In this document: piece after piece, positions 11,778 through 23,700 of the stretch
Layout of the letters: the number at the start of each line of letters is the position of its first letter
How positions within the stretch are numbered: position 1 is the first letter of the stretch
Origin: Phallus indusiatus
Taxonomy: Eukaryota; Basidiomycota; Agaricomycetes; Phallales; Phallaceae
Reading direction: 5' to 3'
Assembly (NCBI GenBank): GCA_027605045.1
Contig: JAQFWX010000038.1
Span: 248,001 to 312,000 of the forward strand
DNA: 64,000 nucleotides
Notes under the pieces: model-generated
What the model was told of the DNA's origin: nothing
The model's input: the letters and a program-made list of their open reading frames with translations, nothing else
Databases searched by the model: none
Program-made: the position numbers and the translations under genes

Positions 11778-13337
11778 ATGCAGATGTCAAACATCTTTGT
11801 TTCTCTGGCCCTAGTCGCTGCCTCGGCTTCCGCAGTTCCCCTGATTAACAAGCGAATTGCTCAAACCACTATCGATAGCGTTCAGCCTTGGGAAAACGCC
11901 TGCGATGCCGCTAATGGAGGTGCACAATGCAACGCTATTGCCGTCAATGCTTCTAGCGCACTTCTCGCTGTTGGAATTATGTGTGCAATCTCACATGACT
12001 CGTTATATTTAGTTATACTCTTCCTTTAGGTCTGATTAAGTTCAGTACTGATATTAGATATCCCGCATAGTAGTTTCCTTATGCACGGACCATATCAGAT
12101 AGTATATAGTATTCAACCTGTAATTATACTTCTCCTCATCAGGTTATACTACAGTACGCCTCCTATCTAGAGATCTCTGAGTCGCTACACTACTACTCAG
12201 ACATTAAGTCTTCATAGACTCGTCGAAGTATAAGCTGACTTCTAACACTCGCTGCTGCAGATCCATGTGCCCAACAAGACTCGGGTGACATCATGGTCAA
12301 CGTCGCGAAGAGTCTCGGAAACAACCAAGCGATGATAACCGCCGCGAAAATATTTGTTCAGCAACCCCGAAACTCCCCAACCTCTGTTGCGGTCAATTAT
12401 TGCCAGCGCGCACCTCAGAATCCCGAGTTGAATGGCTTGTACCAGTGCCAATTCCAAGGCGTAAACGAACAGCAATTCGCGAACGGTCAAGCTCTTGGCG
12501 GGCCTGGTACGATTCCCTTCGGTCTTTCTACTCCTGTGAATCCACTTGGCTCCTGTCCTGCACATACTCAAGGACCTATTCCCGACGGTGTTCAGTTGTC
12601 TACCTTGGTATCTAGCCCTGGAACTCCAGTAAACTCATCTGCTCCTGGCCATGGGTCATCCTCCAAGTGAGTTATCCATTCTTTTCAACTACGCTCAAGT
12701 CTGATGGTTGCAGTTCATCCACCGCGGCATCCAATTCTACGACGTCGTCGTCCGGTTCTTCTGATGACGCAGGAGATACTACTTTCCCTGCCTCTCAACA
12801 AGATGGCGTTGGTTCTGCTAACAACTCGGCTTCAGCTTCGTCGACTAGCACATCTGTCTCGTCCAACAACATGACTACGATGGCTCCTGTTTCAACGGTA
12901 GCGACACCTCTTGCTACTCCCATCGCCTTGAGCAATGGCGGATTCCAAATGTCTAACGGTCAAAAAGCCCAGCAACAAAAGTACGTCGTTTTAAGTTATT
13001 CCATTGATATTTTCATTTGCTCACGTCTTTTTGTAGTGCTCAATTCGCCGGACTCACCACAGATTCTACTTGCACCGAAGGCCAACAAGCCTGCATCAGC
13101 GGTGGATTCGCTCAAGTACGTCGCTTATTTCATTCACTTTTCCACCACGATAATTGACTCAACTCACAGTGCTTCGATGGTAAATTCTCCATAACGATGT
13201 GTGCCGGTGGGACGCAATGTTTCGCTCTTCCACTTGTCAACAAGCCTGGAACTAGTATTGCCTGCACTACTCAAGATGATGCTAGCTCTCGTATTGCCAA
13301 TACCGGTGCTACTGGAGGAATCGTCGGTTCTTCTTAA
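11778..13337 (+). pseudogene. Secreted CBM19-like protein, copy A, split by LTR
   Basis: Paralogue of the intact gene at 26108-27369. It starts with a signal peptide (MQMSNIFVSLALVAASASAV) and a dibasic NKR Kex2-type site. The first exon is broken at 11969 by a 279-bp solo LTR. Read straight through, translation adds a short foreign tail and stops near 12029. Downstream of the LTR the frame resumes and matches copy B through the Ser/Thr-rich region and the Cys-rich C-terminal domain (AQCF, TMCAGGTQCFALPLVNK-like) to the stop at 13337. Removing the LTR and one 5-bp target duplication restores ALLAAADPCAQQDS exactly in frame, so the insertion is the only clear lesion. A truncated secreted peptide or aberrant splicing remains possible. 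Confidence 0.8.
11969..12247. mobile_element. Solo LTR, Copia-like, 279 bp
   Basis: The insert runs from TGTTGGAATT to TTCTAACA, so it has TG...CA ends with short imperfect inverted termini (TGTTGGAA against TGTTAGAA). It is flanked by a perfect 5-bp direct repeat CTCGC at 11964-11968 and 12248-12252. Excision in silico reproduces the uninterrupted paralogue at 26290. There is no internal coding region, so this is a solo LTR left by LTR-LTR recombination. Assignment to Copia rests on the termini and the 5-bp duplication. Confidence 0.88.
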
Positions 13338-14404
13338 ATCCTGAGATAATCACCATCCACTCTCCCTAATTTTTTCTCGCATCCCCTGTCTTTGATATTC
13401 TGCCTCATATATTACTGCTCATTTTCACATTAGTTTTTTCGGATATTTCAACATGATATGTAGTTCATTACTAGGAAATACATTCTTTTAATTACTTTAT
13501 ATATTGGATGTCTTTTGAGCCAAGAAGCTTGCAGTTATCCTGCCCATAATACCCTGATCCAGCCTCGTGAACTCGTTCAAGAGGTTTATAAATCTCTCGA
13601 TCATCTGCAAGTCGGAAAATATGTACCGACTCCAACTGGGTTCAAATGCTGAAAAAACACATCCAATTTCAGCTTGCTTTTCGCATCGATATTCCTTGGG
13701 TCAAGCTGTAGTAATGAGACATAACAATTTTGTGCCCATGACTCTATTTACGGGGTTAGAAAGTAACACGGTAACATCACTTTTTGGATGGGCGTTTAGT
13801 GCAATCACTTCAGGTTCGTACTTACACGTGTACACATTCGCCGGCGCTGTTTTTCTTTTTTTTTTCGTTGAGCTTCGGACTGTTAGGTTTGGCGAAATTC
13901 AGCCATATCCCTATCAGTCTAACTAATTTGCAAGGCCTTCTCCGGTTATGAGTTGGAACAGAAGCGCGGATAAGACGCAGAACCCCACAAAATACCATAT
14001 TCGCTCCACAAATCCCGCACGCCCGGATTCTTTTGGCACAACTTTTCAGGACACCATTATTCTTTTGACATTATTTTCAGGACACCACCATTCTTTTTGG
14101 CACATATTTTCAGGACACTAGGTTTCCCTTGATAGTCTCAGGACACCACCATTCTTTTTTGGCACATATTCCCAGGACATCTATCGAATTTGACGTCGGC
14201 GGATGTTCGTACATCACGAATAAAGAAGAACGACTTACAGGGAATCATCCCTTCAATCAGTCAACGTACATATCAAAGCAGAGTAAGTGTGTTAACTTGA
14301 TTTATCATTGGGGCCTGGAGAGGAAGCAGCTTACTTGTTTCCCTCAGCTTTGGGCTGTTCGCATTGAACAATCAGCTTCTTCAAGTTCAAAACCTATTTG
14401 AGTT
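13338..14404. other. 3' flank of copy A module and spacer
   Basis: Up to about 13760 the sequence aligns with the 3' flank of the copy B secreted gene (27370-27725; shared stretch tcaagaggtttata). Beyond that the copies differ: copy B continues into the truncated third copy, while copy A continues into unique sequence with a small tandem repeat at 14040-14180. No gene seen. Confidence 0.5.
14040..14180. repeat. Short tandem repeat with CAGGACAC core
   Basis: Five occurrences of CAGGACA at about 14047, 14078, 14111, 14139 and 14173, spaced 28-34 bases. They are embedded in a degenerate unit of the form CACCATTCTTTTTGGCACA. It is non-coding and lies between the copy A module and the ubiquitin-like gene. 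Confidence 0.7.
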
Positions 14405-14911
14405 ATGAATGTTGACTTAAACGGCCGCAATTTCTTTATCACAATGATAGCATTCTCCGGGATGGAACGTCGGTTAGTGTCATTGGGAACAACGGAAAGG
14501 TTTATCTTCGTACGTCCGAATGAAGACATCGCATATTTATCTGTAAGTAACCATGAGAACCTCCCTATGTCAGCCAACCGTTGCGATTCAAATTCGCTTT
14601 TACGCCCCCCATGTGCTCTATACTCTCAGTGTCTCAAAATTCATTTTATTGGACGAGACTATTGAAAGCGCCAAACGACGCATGATTTCAAAATATAATG
14701 CAGCATATATGTATTATAGTGTCAATTTCCAACAAAATCCATCTGACTCTACCTTCAAAACACTAGAGCCTGAGCGTACTTTGACAGTTAGGGCAGCAGG
14801 AATCAAAGACGGTGATATCCTTCATCTAAGTAAGCGCTTTTAAACTATTATAGGAATACCCAAGAAATGCCTACTAATATCCAATTTGACTCATTGACAG
14901 TCCGGAACTAG
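14405..14911 (+). CDS. Small ubiquitin-like protein
   Basis: The second part (from 14577, or from an ATG at 14553) reads QIRFYAPHVLYTLSV, then LLDETIESAKRRMISKY, then PERTLTVRAAGIKDGDILHL. This resembles a ubiquitin-like fold, in which the last strand commonly reads .L...GI..G..LHL. An intron at 14830-14900 (gtaagc...gacag) gives the ending HLIRN and a stop at 14909-14911. An upstream open stretch from the ATG at 14405 joins in frame only if a 31-nt intron (14542-14572) is removed. There is no C-terminal Gly-Gly, so conjugation in the ubiquitin manner is unlikely. It has no copy elsewhere in the window. The ubiquitin-like call is by eye and tentative. Confidence 0.45.
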
Positions 14912-15458
14912 GTGTAATGAAACGAAAGTTCATGTGGAGCTCTGTAATATAGATAGCTAGTGCGTTGCGAAGTTATTGTGTTCCTTTTTTGGAGCCTGCG
15001 GGATACATACTTTTCAAAAATTTACCTACAATTCACTTGTTTTTGGCGCGTCGTCACCGACTTATCAGGCTATCTGCATAGTTCTGGAATTAAAACCGAG
15101 TGACATCAATTCAACTTTTTACGTACTGATGAGAGCGCCTGAGGAGAGTGGCAGGAAGGACGCAGGAATCAGTGCTCGTGTGCTCTGGAAAATAGAGAGA
15201 GAACAGGGGGAAATTAGTTGTTTATTCCAGATAATGATTTTTGGTATATATACAATTTCGAAACCATGAAGCCACGCGTTGTGTAACGTGACTCGGTAAA
15301 ATCGCGCGTTTCGGGACTTTCCCTGTGTAGCCCGTGTCGGATCGCATCAAGTACTGTACTATGAGACCTTCAAGAAAGCATTTTATTTCCACGATTTCAA
15401 AAAATTGCATACAAGTAGCGAGATCAGTAGAAAAAACTAATTTAATATCCTAAGCCCA
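14912..15458. other. spacer left of copy B MBL gene
   Basis: No gene supported. It contains the 3' flank of the MBL hydrolase gene and short open frames without recognisable content. Confidence 0.4.
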
Positions 15459-17715
15459 TTATTTTTTGCGTTTGGGAGGAGGGGATCCTAAGGTGTTTGC
15501 AATTGCATTAACATTTGCAGCTGGGGTTCCTACGCCTTGTGGTGTGGTTTTCTGAAACAAAGCATCCTGATGGAATGGGATCCAATAATCCTGATTATTG
15601 GGCAGAGGGTCGAAGATCGGGATGGATCCGTATGCAATATTCGGTTTCAACAACCATAATTTGACAAACGTTTCCAGCTTGTTCTCCTTAAGAAACTCAA
15701 GGACCTTCGGGTTTGTTGTATTTTTTCCATGTTTGCCTTGGCGTTCCAATATGTGGGTGTCGAAGGTGTCACGTGCTTCAGCGGGATCTTTGACGAAACT
15801 ACCAAATACTTCCAATGCCTTGGGATGTAATTCGTTAGTAAGATAGATGTCAACGCTGGGAGTTTTTCTATCTTTGTATCGATTTTCAGCAACTGAGAGA
15901 AATATGCCCAGAATCGTAGAAATGTGGGGGTTTGGGGATCCTTCTTTTCCCGATGCCGAAATCTGGAAAATGATTGCAGACATGTGTTCGCAAGTTTCAG
16001 TTTATTCTTACCACGTATTTTTCAGCCTTGACTCTGCAATTAATACAGTAAATAAATTTTCGAGTGAAGAAATTTTAATGCTAACTTGTAGAAAAATGCG
16101 AACGCCTGCTTAGCTGTGCCTTCAGTAACTTTAATATTGACGCTCTTCATGAGCGCGGCGTGTTTGCCTAAATAGTTGTTATGGCTACTTCCGTGATGGG
16201 CAATCTACTCAGTTAATTTGTTAATATAGGGACCGTATTCGCATATAAACGGAGTTTATATTACCTTCATAATAGTGTAATTTCCAGCAAGAAATTCAGT
16301 CGTAAGCATAGCGTCGCCTAGCATGAGCAGCCTGGTGTCTGGAAACGGTTCAAGAGAATTGAATAATCGAGTCGCCTACATCCAATAGACTTACGAGCAC
16401 CTGGACCGGTGCTTCTTTGAAATATCGCGAGGAAGGCAATAGATGACCTATTTTTCTCCGAGTAATCTGCAGACGGGGCTTTGCTGACAGATCCAGGCCC
16501 TTTACCTCCGGCGCTGGCTGTGCGAGCCTTGACATTGACGAGTCTGAAGTTCATAGTCATTTTTTCAAGGTCAGATGATGCAGAATAAAGTTAAAGCGTA
16601 ACCTGGCGTTTTCAGCTGTAGTTGTGTGGATTAATTGTTTGATAAGCGAGCGACTCATGAGATTCTCCTCCGATGGACCTTTGAATTTTATGGCAAAATG
16701 TCCTCTGTGCGCATCCCTTCCTGATGTTTTGGTGACAGTGTCAGCTTTGAGAAGGACATTCTTAAACTCCTCATTGAAAGCTATTTTATGGTGATTGTTG
16801 TTGACTGAAGATAGCCGTTGATTATATGTTTCAAGAAGGGTGTCGAACCAACCCTGCACCGGTACTCCAGTCTGAACAGCGCTTCGGATGTCACAATGTC
16901 AAAATATTGAAAGGGCAGCTTACGTTGTCTAGCCATCTTTTGCGGTACTTTCTCTTCGGTTTCTATATGAACACCAATGTGAGTATTATTCTAAAATAAG
17001 CAAGAAAAAACATACATGTTTTTGGATATATTCATTTATCACCGTAGCCTGACTGTGTACGTGATAAAAGGAAAGTCCAGCGTCCAGAGTCGCATGTTAT
17101 CATACTTACCTATTGTACCAAATTCTTTTGATAGGTGCCTCGCCTCCGGTCATTAACGTCGCCCCTTTAGCCCAAACTGCATTTGGGGGGTTGGAGTTGA
17201 GGCTAATTGGCATCACTTGTTAGCCATCATAAGAATTATCACAGAGCACTGACAGATATTTAAATAAGTCGGCTATTCCTGAAAGACGGTGATAACAATA
17301 TTCACGGCCTATGCATATCGACATACCGTTTTTATGGTCAGCATCATCATGCGTCACAACAACAGTGTCTATAAATTCAAGTGTACGGGTTTGACCACCA
17401 ACTTTACGGTTATCGTCCGAGAGATCGGTCAGTAATTTGAAGAGATTTTCGGTCGTTCCAGTTTGTACGCCGTTGCGAATATACCACTGAGCAGGTCCGC
17501 CATCAATAAGCATGAACTGGAAAGCTGGTTGCTAAAAATGATCCAAGGATGAGCAGCGCGTAAATACCTGAGTTTTGTCTTGGTTTGCTCCGGAACCATA
17601 CTCGAGCGTTAACGCGTCGCCATGAATGGCTTGTACCTAGGTAAAGGTGAGTTAAAGGACTAGACACAATTTTCAACATCCTCACAACGTGCAAGTATCC
17701 ATAAGGTTGAGACAT
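15459..17715 (-). CDS. MBL-fold ComEC/Rec2-like hydrolase, copy B (intact)
   Basis: Thirteen exons splice in frame from the ATG at 17715 to the stop at 15459 and give 539 residues. Exon tops run 17715, 17636, 17516, 17278, 17202, 17052, 16962, 16871, 16543, 16338, 16204, 16033 and 15962. The N-terminus (YGYLHVVQAIHGDALTLEYG, then FMLIDGGP) is typical of ComEC-type metallo-beta-lactamase-fold proteins. Metal-ligand motifs follow in order: VVVTHDDADHKNG, LLMLGDA and IAHHGSSHNN. There is a basic patch (KPKRKYRKRW) in the middle and a PPPKRKK tail, which could serve nuclear import or nucleic-acid binding. There is no signal peptide and no membrane segment, so this is the hydrolase part without a DNA channel. 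The fold is well supported, but the substrate is unknown (nucleic acid or another phosphodiester is possible). It is divergent from the large gene starting 43 bp away. Copy A of this gene is destroyed. Confidence 0.9.
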
Positions 17716-17758
17716 AGAGGTGTGTAATGAAAGATCAAATTGTTGACTGTTGGTGACT
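17716..17758. promoter_or_regulatory. compact divergent intergenic, copy B
   Basis: Only 43 bp separate the MBL start codon (17715, minus) from the first ATG of the large gene (17759, plus). Both 5' UTRs and promoters must overlap the neighbouring transcript or be extremely short, so co-expression is likely. This is an inference from spacing only; no TATA box is visible. Confidence 0.5.
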
Positions 17759-20700
17759 ATGACTGTCAAAACGTTCAGTATAAAAGAAATAGCGGATATG
17801 AGCGAAACACCCGCGTCAAATCAAATAGGATATTTACAGGTTCTGGTTTCGATTTCCTCATCTGCTCGTATAATGTTCAGAAATTTGATTGGCCGAGATA
17901 ACTGCCAAAGCTTTACTTTTTGGTTGGTTCAAAAGAAAGGGTACCTTTTTGCCAACGCTGGCGGTTCTTCCCAGCCACCAGTTCGGGCTGCGCACATGTG
18001 ACTACGAGGATGCTGAGTGCTTTTGATTGAGTTTATCAGTTTTGGCAGATGAAACACAAGATGTTACTTCATCAATAAAAATACCCATGAGAAAACGAAG
18101 GTGCGTTCTCAGAGCCATACGTATTCAATTGCCAAACCAAGTGCCAAATGACATGATTGACAAGCTTGTTGCCAAACTAAAGGACAGGGACATGCGGGAA
18201 TTCGCGAAGGACATCCGGTTGCTAAAATAGCAGGATGAGATACGCGCAAGGGATAGAACGGTGTTGTTCTTGAAATAGATGCTCGAATTCCTCAATGGGT
18301 TCAAGAAAATCAAGCAACCGGCAAAGACCATCTCAAGTTTCGAGCTCCGCCCAATCTAAGTTGTTCAAAAAGACGCAGTCGCAGGATGCCATGGCTCATA
18401 AAAGCAAGGAAACGTAGAACACACTGCATAGCATTTTTGATCATATCTGATGGTGTGCTTTTTATTACATAGACTTCCCCATGCTTACTTTTAGAATTCA
18501 GGGCAATAAAGAGTTTCGCTCTCTTCTTAATTATCTTGAAAGTGGTCAATGCATTACTGGACAGGACAAACAGCAGCTCTCCCAACAAATCATAACCGAC
18601 GAAGGTCTGAAACTTGTTGACCTCATCGTTCTGTTCTCAGGGAGCTATGGGGCAAATGACTTTCTTTGCTCGCTGCCTATCGACCTTAAAGACACTTCTT
18701 CCTCGGCCGATTTGTCATTCGCCGATCTCATTGCCATAGACTTCACATACGAGTATGTTTTTTACTCTTTTTTTTTCTAGCATAACTCATTGCGTCAAGT
18801 ACATGGAGCAATTTCCAGGGGTGGAAGAGTATCCACTCGATCTCTTTCAAAATCAAAGCACGCAAGGATGTCACTCAAACCTTAACTTGGGCATTTCCTT
18901 TTGGGACGTGCTCTTCATCTAAAAACTCACGATCGTATCGGTTGACGCACGATGGTCCTGTCAGTGTAAACATAGAATGGCCTGTCTACTCACAAAGGTC
19001 TTCGAAAGGCGATTATCGAGGTGTCTTAAAGCTAGGAGACGCTCAACAGAACAATATCCAAGAAACTCATGTAAGAAATGCATTTGACTGATAATCGTCT
19101 ATAATCGTCTGTCTAACTGCAGGTAATCGGGAAATTTTCAACCATGTACGAGCAAGCACCGCTCTACACGATGACGTTTACAAATAGTTCATACGCAATC
19201 GATCAACACACCGATGCGATGACTTTTCTTCTCAACTTTTTCAATCTACCCTCCTCCCTGAAGTCAAGCCTCGATGATGATATTCAAAGTAGGTTGTTTT
19301 GTTTATCCTCGATATAAATCTTTGACGTTTTGGCTCGTTTCGTCCCAGAGTTGGCTCAAAAATTGAAGAACTTGGGTTTGATCACACAGATGACAAATGT
19401 TGGATTTGTTTTGGAAAAAATGTTGTCCGATGTTTTCTTGAAGGAGATCGGAGGAGATATCTATTCGAAAAGCGCTCCTTCGTCAGGACCCTGTGACTGG
19501 TGGCCATTTTCCGACAATTCGTTCTTGATCAACAGCCTACGCGTCATGATCAGACCTACTGAGCCACTTACATTCTCGAAGGTGAAGTTAATTATTATGT
19601 CGCTTCATCATGTAGTTGAGGGCTTTTTGTCATCAGATATTGGTCAAGTTGGATGGCGGCATGACAGGATTCAGCCCAGCCGTGCCGTTTAGGCTGCTAG
19701 CGGGAGTATCTTCACAAGATTTTGTGTTTAAATTCAGCCTTTCCCCGGATGAAAATCGTAATTTATCCATTCAGGAATTACTCAACGTTATCGATATGTC
19801 TTCCATTCTCGATGTTAGCAAGACCTTTCCGTCAGTTAGTAACCTCACCAACTCAGTCTCTATCTCTACGGCAGAGCTCGATTTAGGAAACAAAGGGATC
19901 AGCTCCTTCCATTTGGGAATAGACATTGACGACTGGAAGATTATCCCGGGTACGCTAGAGATTACAGAGCTCCTGATCGACATCTATTCAACCTTTCCTC
20001 GCACGTCAAAACAATTTGGCCTCTCGGCTAATGGCGTTACGACCATCGCCGGGTTTAGGCTGGGAGTTGATCTCGAAATAGAGAACAATAACATCACAAT
20101 CCAGTTGCTGACTGCGGAAAGCCCTCTAACACTGAAGTCTATTCTTCATTATTTCTTTCAACAAAGCAACACGCTATTCCCTCAAACATTCCTTTCCATT
20201 CTCGATCAAGTGGGGATTGAAAATGTAGTAATCGAGGGCAGCCGCGACAACGATAAATGGTCACTTTCTCATTTCGCACTTTCAACAGCGATCAACATGC
20301 AGCTCGATATCTCAGGTTAGTATCTTAATTTATCATTTATTTTCTTTGAGATTACTCATTTCTGTAGATAAGTTTAGTCTGTCATATCCGAAAGTCATTG
20401 TCGATGTGGCCTATCCATTCACTGCAGTAAGTCAATCTCAATATATCAGGTTACTTTTTTAAAAAATTCTTTTTTTTTCATTCAGAGTCAACGAGAAATC
20501 AACGTAAAAATCTCTGCAATTATAGAGATATCCGACATTTTCTGCGAGACCACAATCTCTTGGACCAGAGCAAATTCTAGTCTAAGTTTGATGATTGAAC
20601 CGCAAAACGAGCCTTTATTATTGCAAACATTATTAGGTGCATTCTTACCAAGTAAGTCTTTCAGTTCTTAGCGTCGATAAGAACTTTGACACTACTCCAG

Positions 20701-23700
20701 GTGACACTAAGCTGTCAGTCCCGCCCTCCGTTTCGTTTCTTTTGAACATCGGACTCGCAAACGCCCAGCTCAAACTAAGCTTATCTACCAAAAAATTCAT
20801 ACTTACGGAGCTATCCGCTACTATCGCCTCGACTGCTTCGCTCAGACTTTGGACTGAGCTCGAGCTGACGGATGTTTTTGTCTACTTCAGCTATTCGGTT
20901 CTTCAACCTGGAAAGAGCAATAAATCAGTCGTTTTACATGCCTCGCTACAAATAGCCGACACGAATCTCGACGCGACAATCTCTTATGGTAATGAAAATG
21001 TCCCCGTTGTGCTACAAATAGCCGACACGAATCTCGACGCGACACTCTCTTATGGCAATGAAAATGTCCCCGTTGTGATTGACGGTCAAGTTGCACCGGA
21101 AGACGATTCAGGAAAAACAATAACTGCGAAAGCAGACGAAACCTGGGTTGCCGCGGTTACTTACGATGGGGAAATTTCGATTTTGGATATCATGTCAAGC
21201 ATTGCCAAGGTTGATTTACGCAATGAGCTATCCTCGATCGGGCTTTCTGTTCTACTGGATATGATTGATATCGAGCTGTCGGACCTAAAACTCGTACTTA
21301 CACGTAAAGAGCGCAATGTGTCGTTCGTCTTTGACGCTCACGTCAACTACTTATTCTTTGATGGCCCGGTGCGTCTCACATGTTATAGGTCGACATCATG
21401 GAGATATTCCTTCACGTTCGGCTTATCACCCGAAAAATTCCTGTCGAATTTTGGAATTCAAGACGCGCTCACTAACGCAAAAGAAGTGCTCACGTTGACG
21501 GATACGATCATTTCTATTGGAAACACAAAGTCCAGTCTTAGGCTTGGTTTCAAAACGACTCTGGTACTCCAAGGTATGCTGAAGAACATAGGGAAGGCAA
21601 TCGACGTCGATAGTGTGATCATCGAGGGTTCTATTAGCGACAAAGCCGTTGAGTTGGCTGTTACAACTTCGGAAATAACCATCTTCAACGACATGCGCCT
21701 TTCAGGAAGCCTGATCTTCTCTTTCTCAACGAGTTCGAAGGCGCTCAAGATTGCAATCCAAGGTGAGAAACATAGAGCATATCATCCGCTCAGAAAAGCT
21801 CTGATCACTTTGATCAGGCACAGTCAGCAATATTTGTATTCCCCAAGTTTCTAGCGAGGTATTTACAACAACATTCTCGCTCTTTGTCAAACTTCCAGCC
21901 CCCGAACTCGGCTTCGCGTGCACAATAGATAGGTTAACAAACGCATTCGGCCTTAAGAGTCTCAATTTCCGAGATCTTCTTTTGAGTGCGGCTTTCCAAG
22001 AATTCCCTGTTCCTTCGGAAGTAGGTATTACAGGAGCAATGGATTTTAAAATAGACAAACAACGGTTCCTCGGCAGGTATGGTCTGATCATAATTCCAAC
22101 TGTTTTTTGATTGATGATGATATGATATATTCGTAGTTTTGCTATTTATTTCAGCGAGTTCAACTTGACGCAGTGTGGTACCAAAGGAAGCTTTAAGACG
22201 TAAGCGATTTGAAATGATCATTTCTCATTTCTCATTCTTCATCCAGATTTCCGACATTAAACGAAGCACTACAAGGTTTTGATTCCGAACAGCGTGCGGC
22301 TCCTAAAGCTGTAGACGGAACCTTTATTGTTCTAGAATTCTCCCAAGCTCTTCAAGAGGTTACTGTCGGGAATATGACCATAGAGCAAGGGCTCAAGCTA
22401 AAAGGAGACCTGACATTACCCAGCATCGACTTCAAAGCCTTCTTTCAGGTCAATATTGCCCCATTGCTCGTCCATATTTCGGGCTATATCAAAAAAGCCA
22501 TCACCGTGGAAATCGGAAGTGTTCGCTTATTTGCCCTCACGAATGCTTCGGACACTAATCTCGGGCCTGCATTGGATATCAAGTTGGACACCGTATCCAT
22601 ACCTATTTGTCACTCGTCAGGCACACTCTTAGTCCTTGGGTTATCCAGCAGTATAAAGATGGATTTATATGACGATGGATTTAAATACGACAATACGATC
22701 ACCACACCTACGTTCACCGCCGGTATCAAGTTTGCCATCACAAAGACGTACCTCGACTTATACATAGCCCGAGGCTTCGAACTGGCAATTCCCTCCGTAA
22801 CTATCGGCGTTTTCTCAATTTCAAAGATCAATGTCGTCAAATTCGACGCTTCATTTAGCACAAAAGTCAATTGGTCGGACGTGGCGTGGAATTTGCAAGT
22901 TAAAGGTCACGTTAAAATTGGCGATTGGGATTTGGGAGCGATTGGACCGGTCACTATAGACGCCAGCCTTTCCGATTTCGAGAAAATAGCAGATTACCTT
23001 GTAAAATGGATCTCTCGGGAACTAGGTGGTTTACTCAAAAACATAATCAGAGATAAACTGGCGTCCGAAGACTTACAGGCGGTCATAAAGGGCCTTAAAA
23101 ATATAGGGCTCGGCTTTGAGGACATCGTCAACCTGCTCACTAAAGAATTTGGCTGTGGCTTCAATACTGTGATGAAGGAAGTGAGTAAGATATTCGAACT
23201 CAGTTCCACCGAAGTTGCGAAATTCCTTCAAACCCTGGGTCACAGTGCCAAGGACATCGCAAGGTGAAATACTCACTTGTACCATTTATTGCGACAGAAA
23301 TGATTAACATACGTATCAATCGAACCAGGTTTCTAAGCGATGTCCTCAAGGTCGTTCCCAGCACGATTGCCAACGTTCTCAAAGACATAGGATATACCGC
23401 TGAGGAAGTAGGGAAGTAAGTATAGATTGACATTCATTGCATTAAAAATTTCTCAATGCACCCAAGAATACTGTCGGATGTTTTCGGTCTTCTCCATAAT
23501 GAGGTATTTACCATCCTGAAGGATGTAGGATATGCCATAGACGATGTCACGAGGTCAGATTAGTTCCTACGATTCTATTATAATTAAACGACTCCCGTTT
23601 TTCTAGAGCAATTGGTAGTGTATTCAACGTTGTCGTTGATACAGTTGGAAACGTCATCAATGATGTCGGCAACGCCGTGGGAGGAGCCATAAACGATGTT

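Noticed and set aside
14040..14180. CRISPR-like array
   Set aside because: The units are imperfect, the intervening bases are themselves repeats rather than unique spacers, and the genome is eukaryotic.
15598..15846. Plus-strand open frame opposite the MBL gene
   Set aside because: Shadow of the last MBL exon, which has the family motifs on the minus strand.
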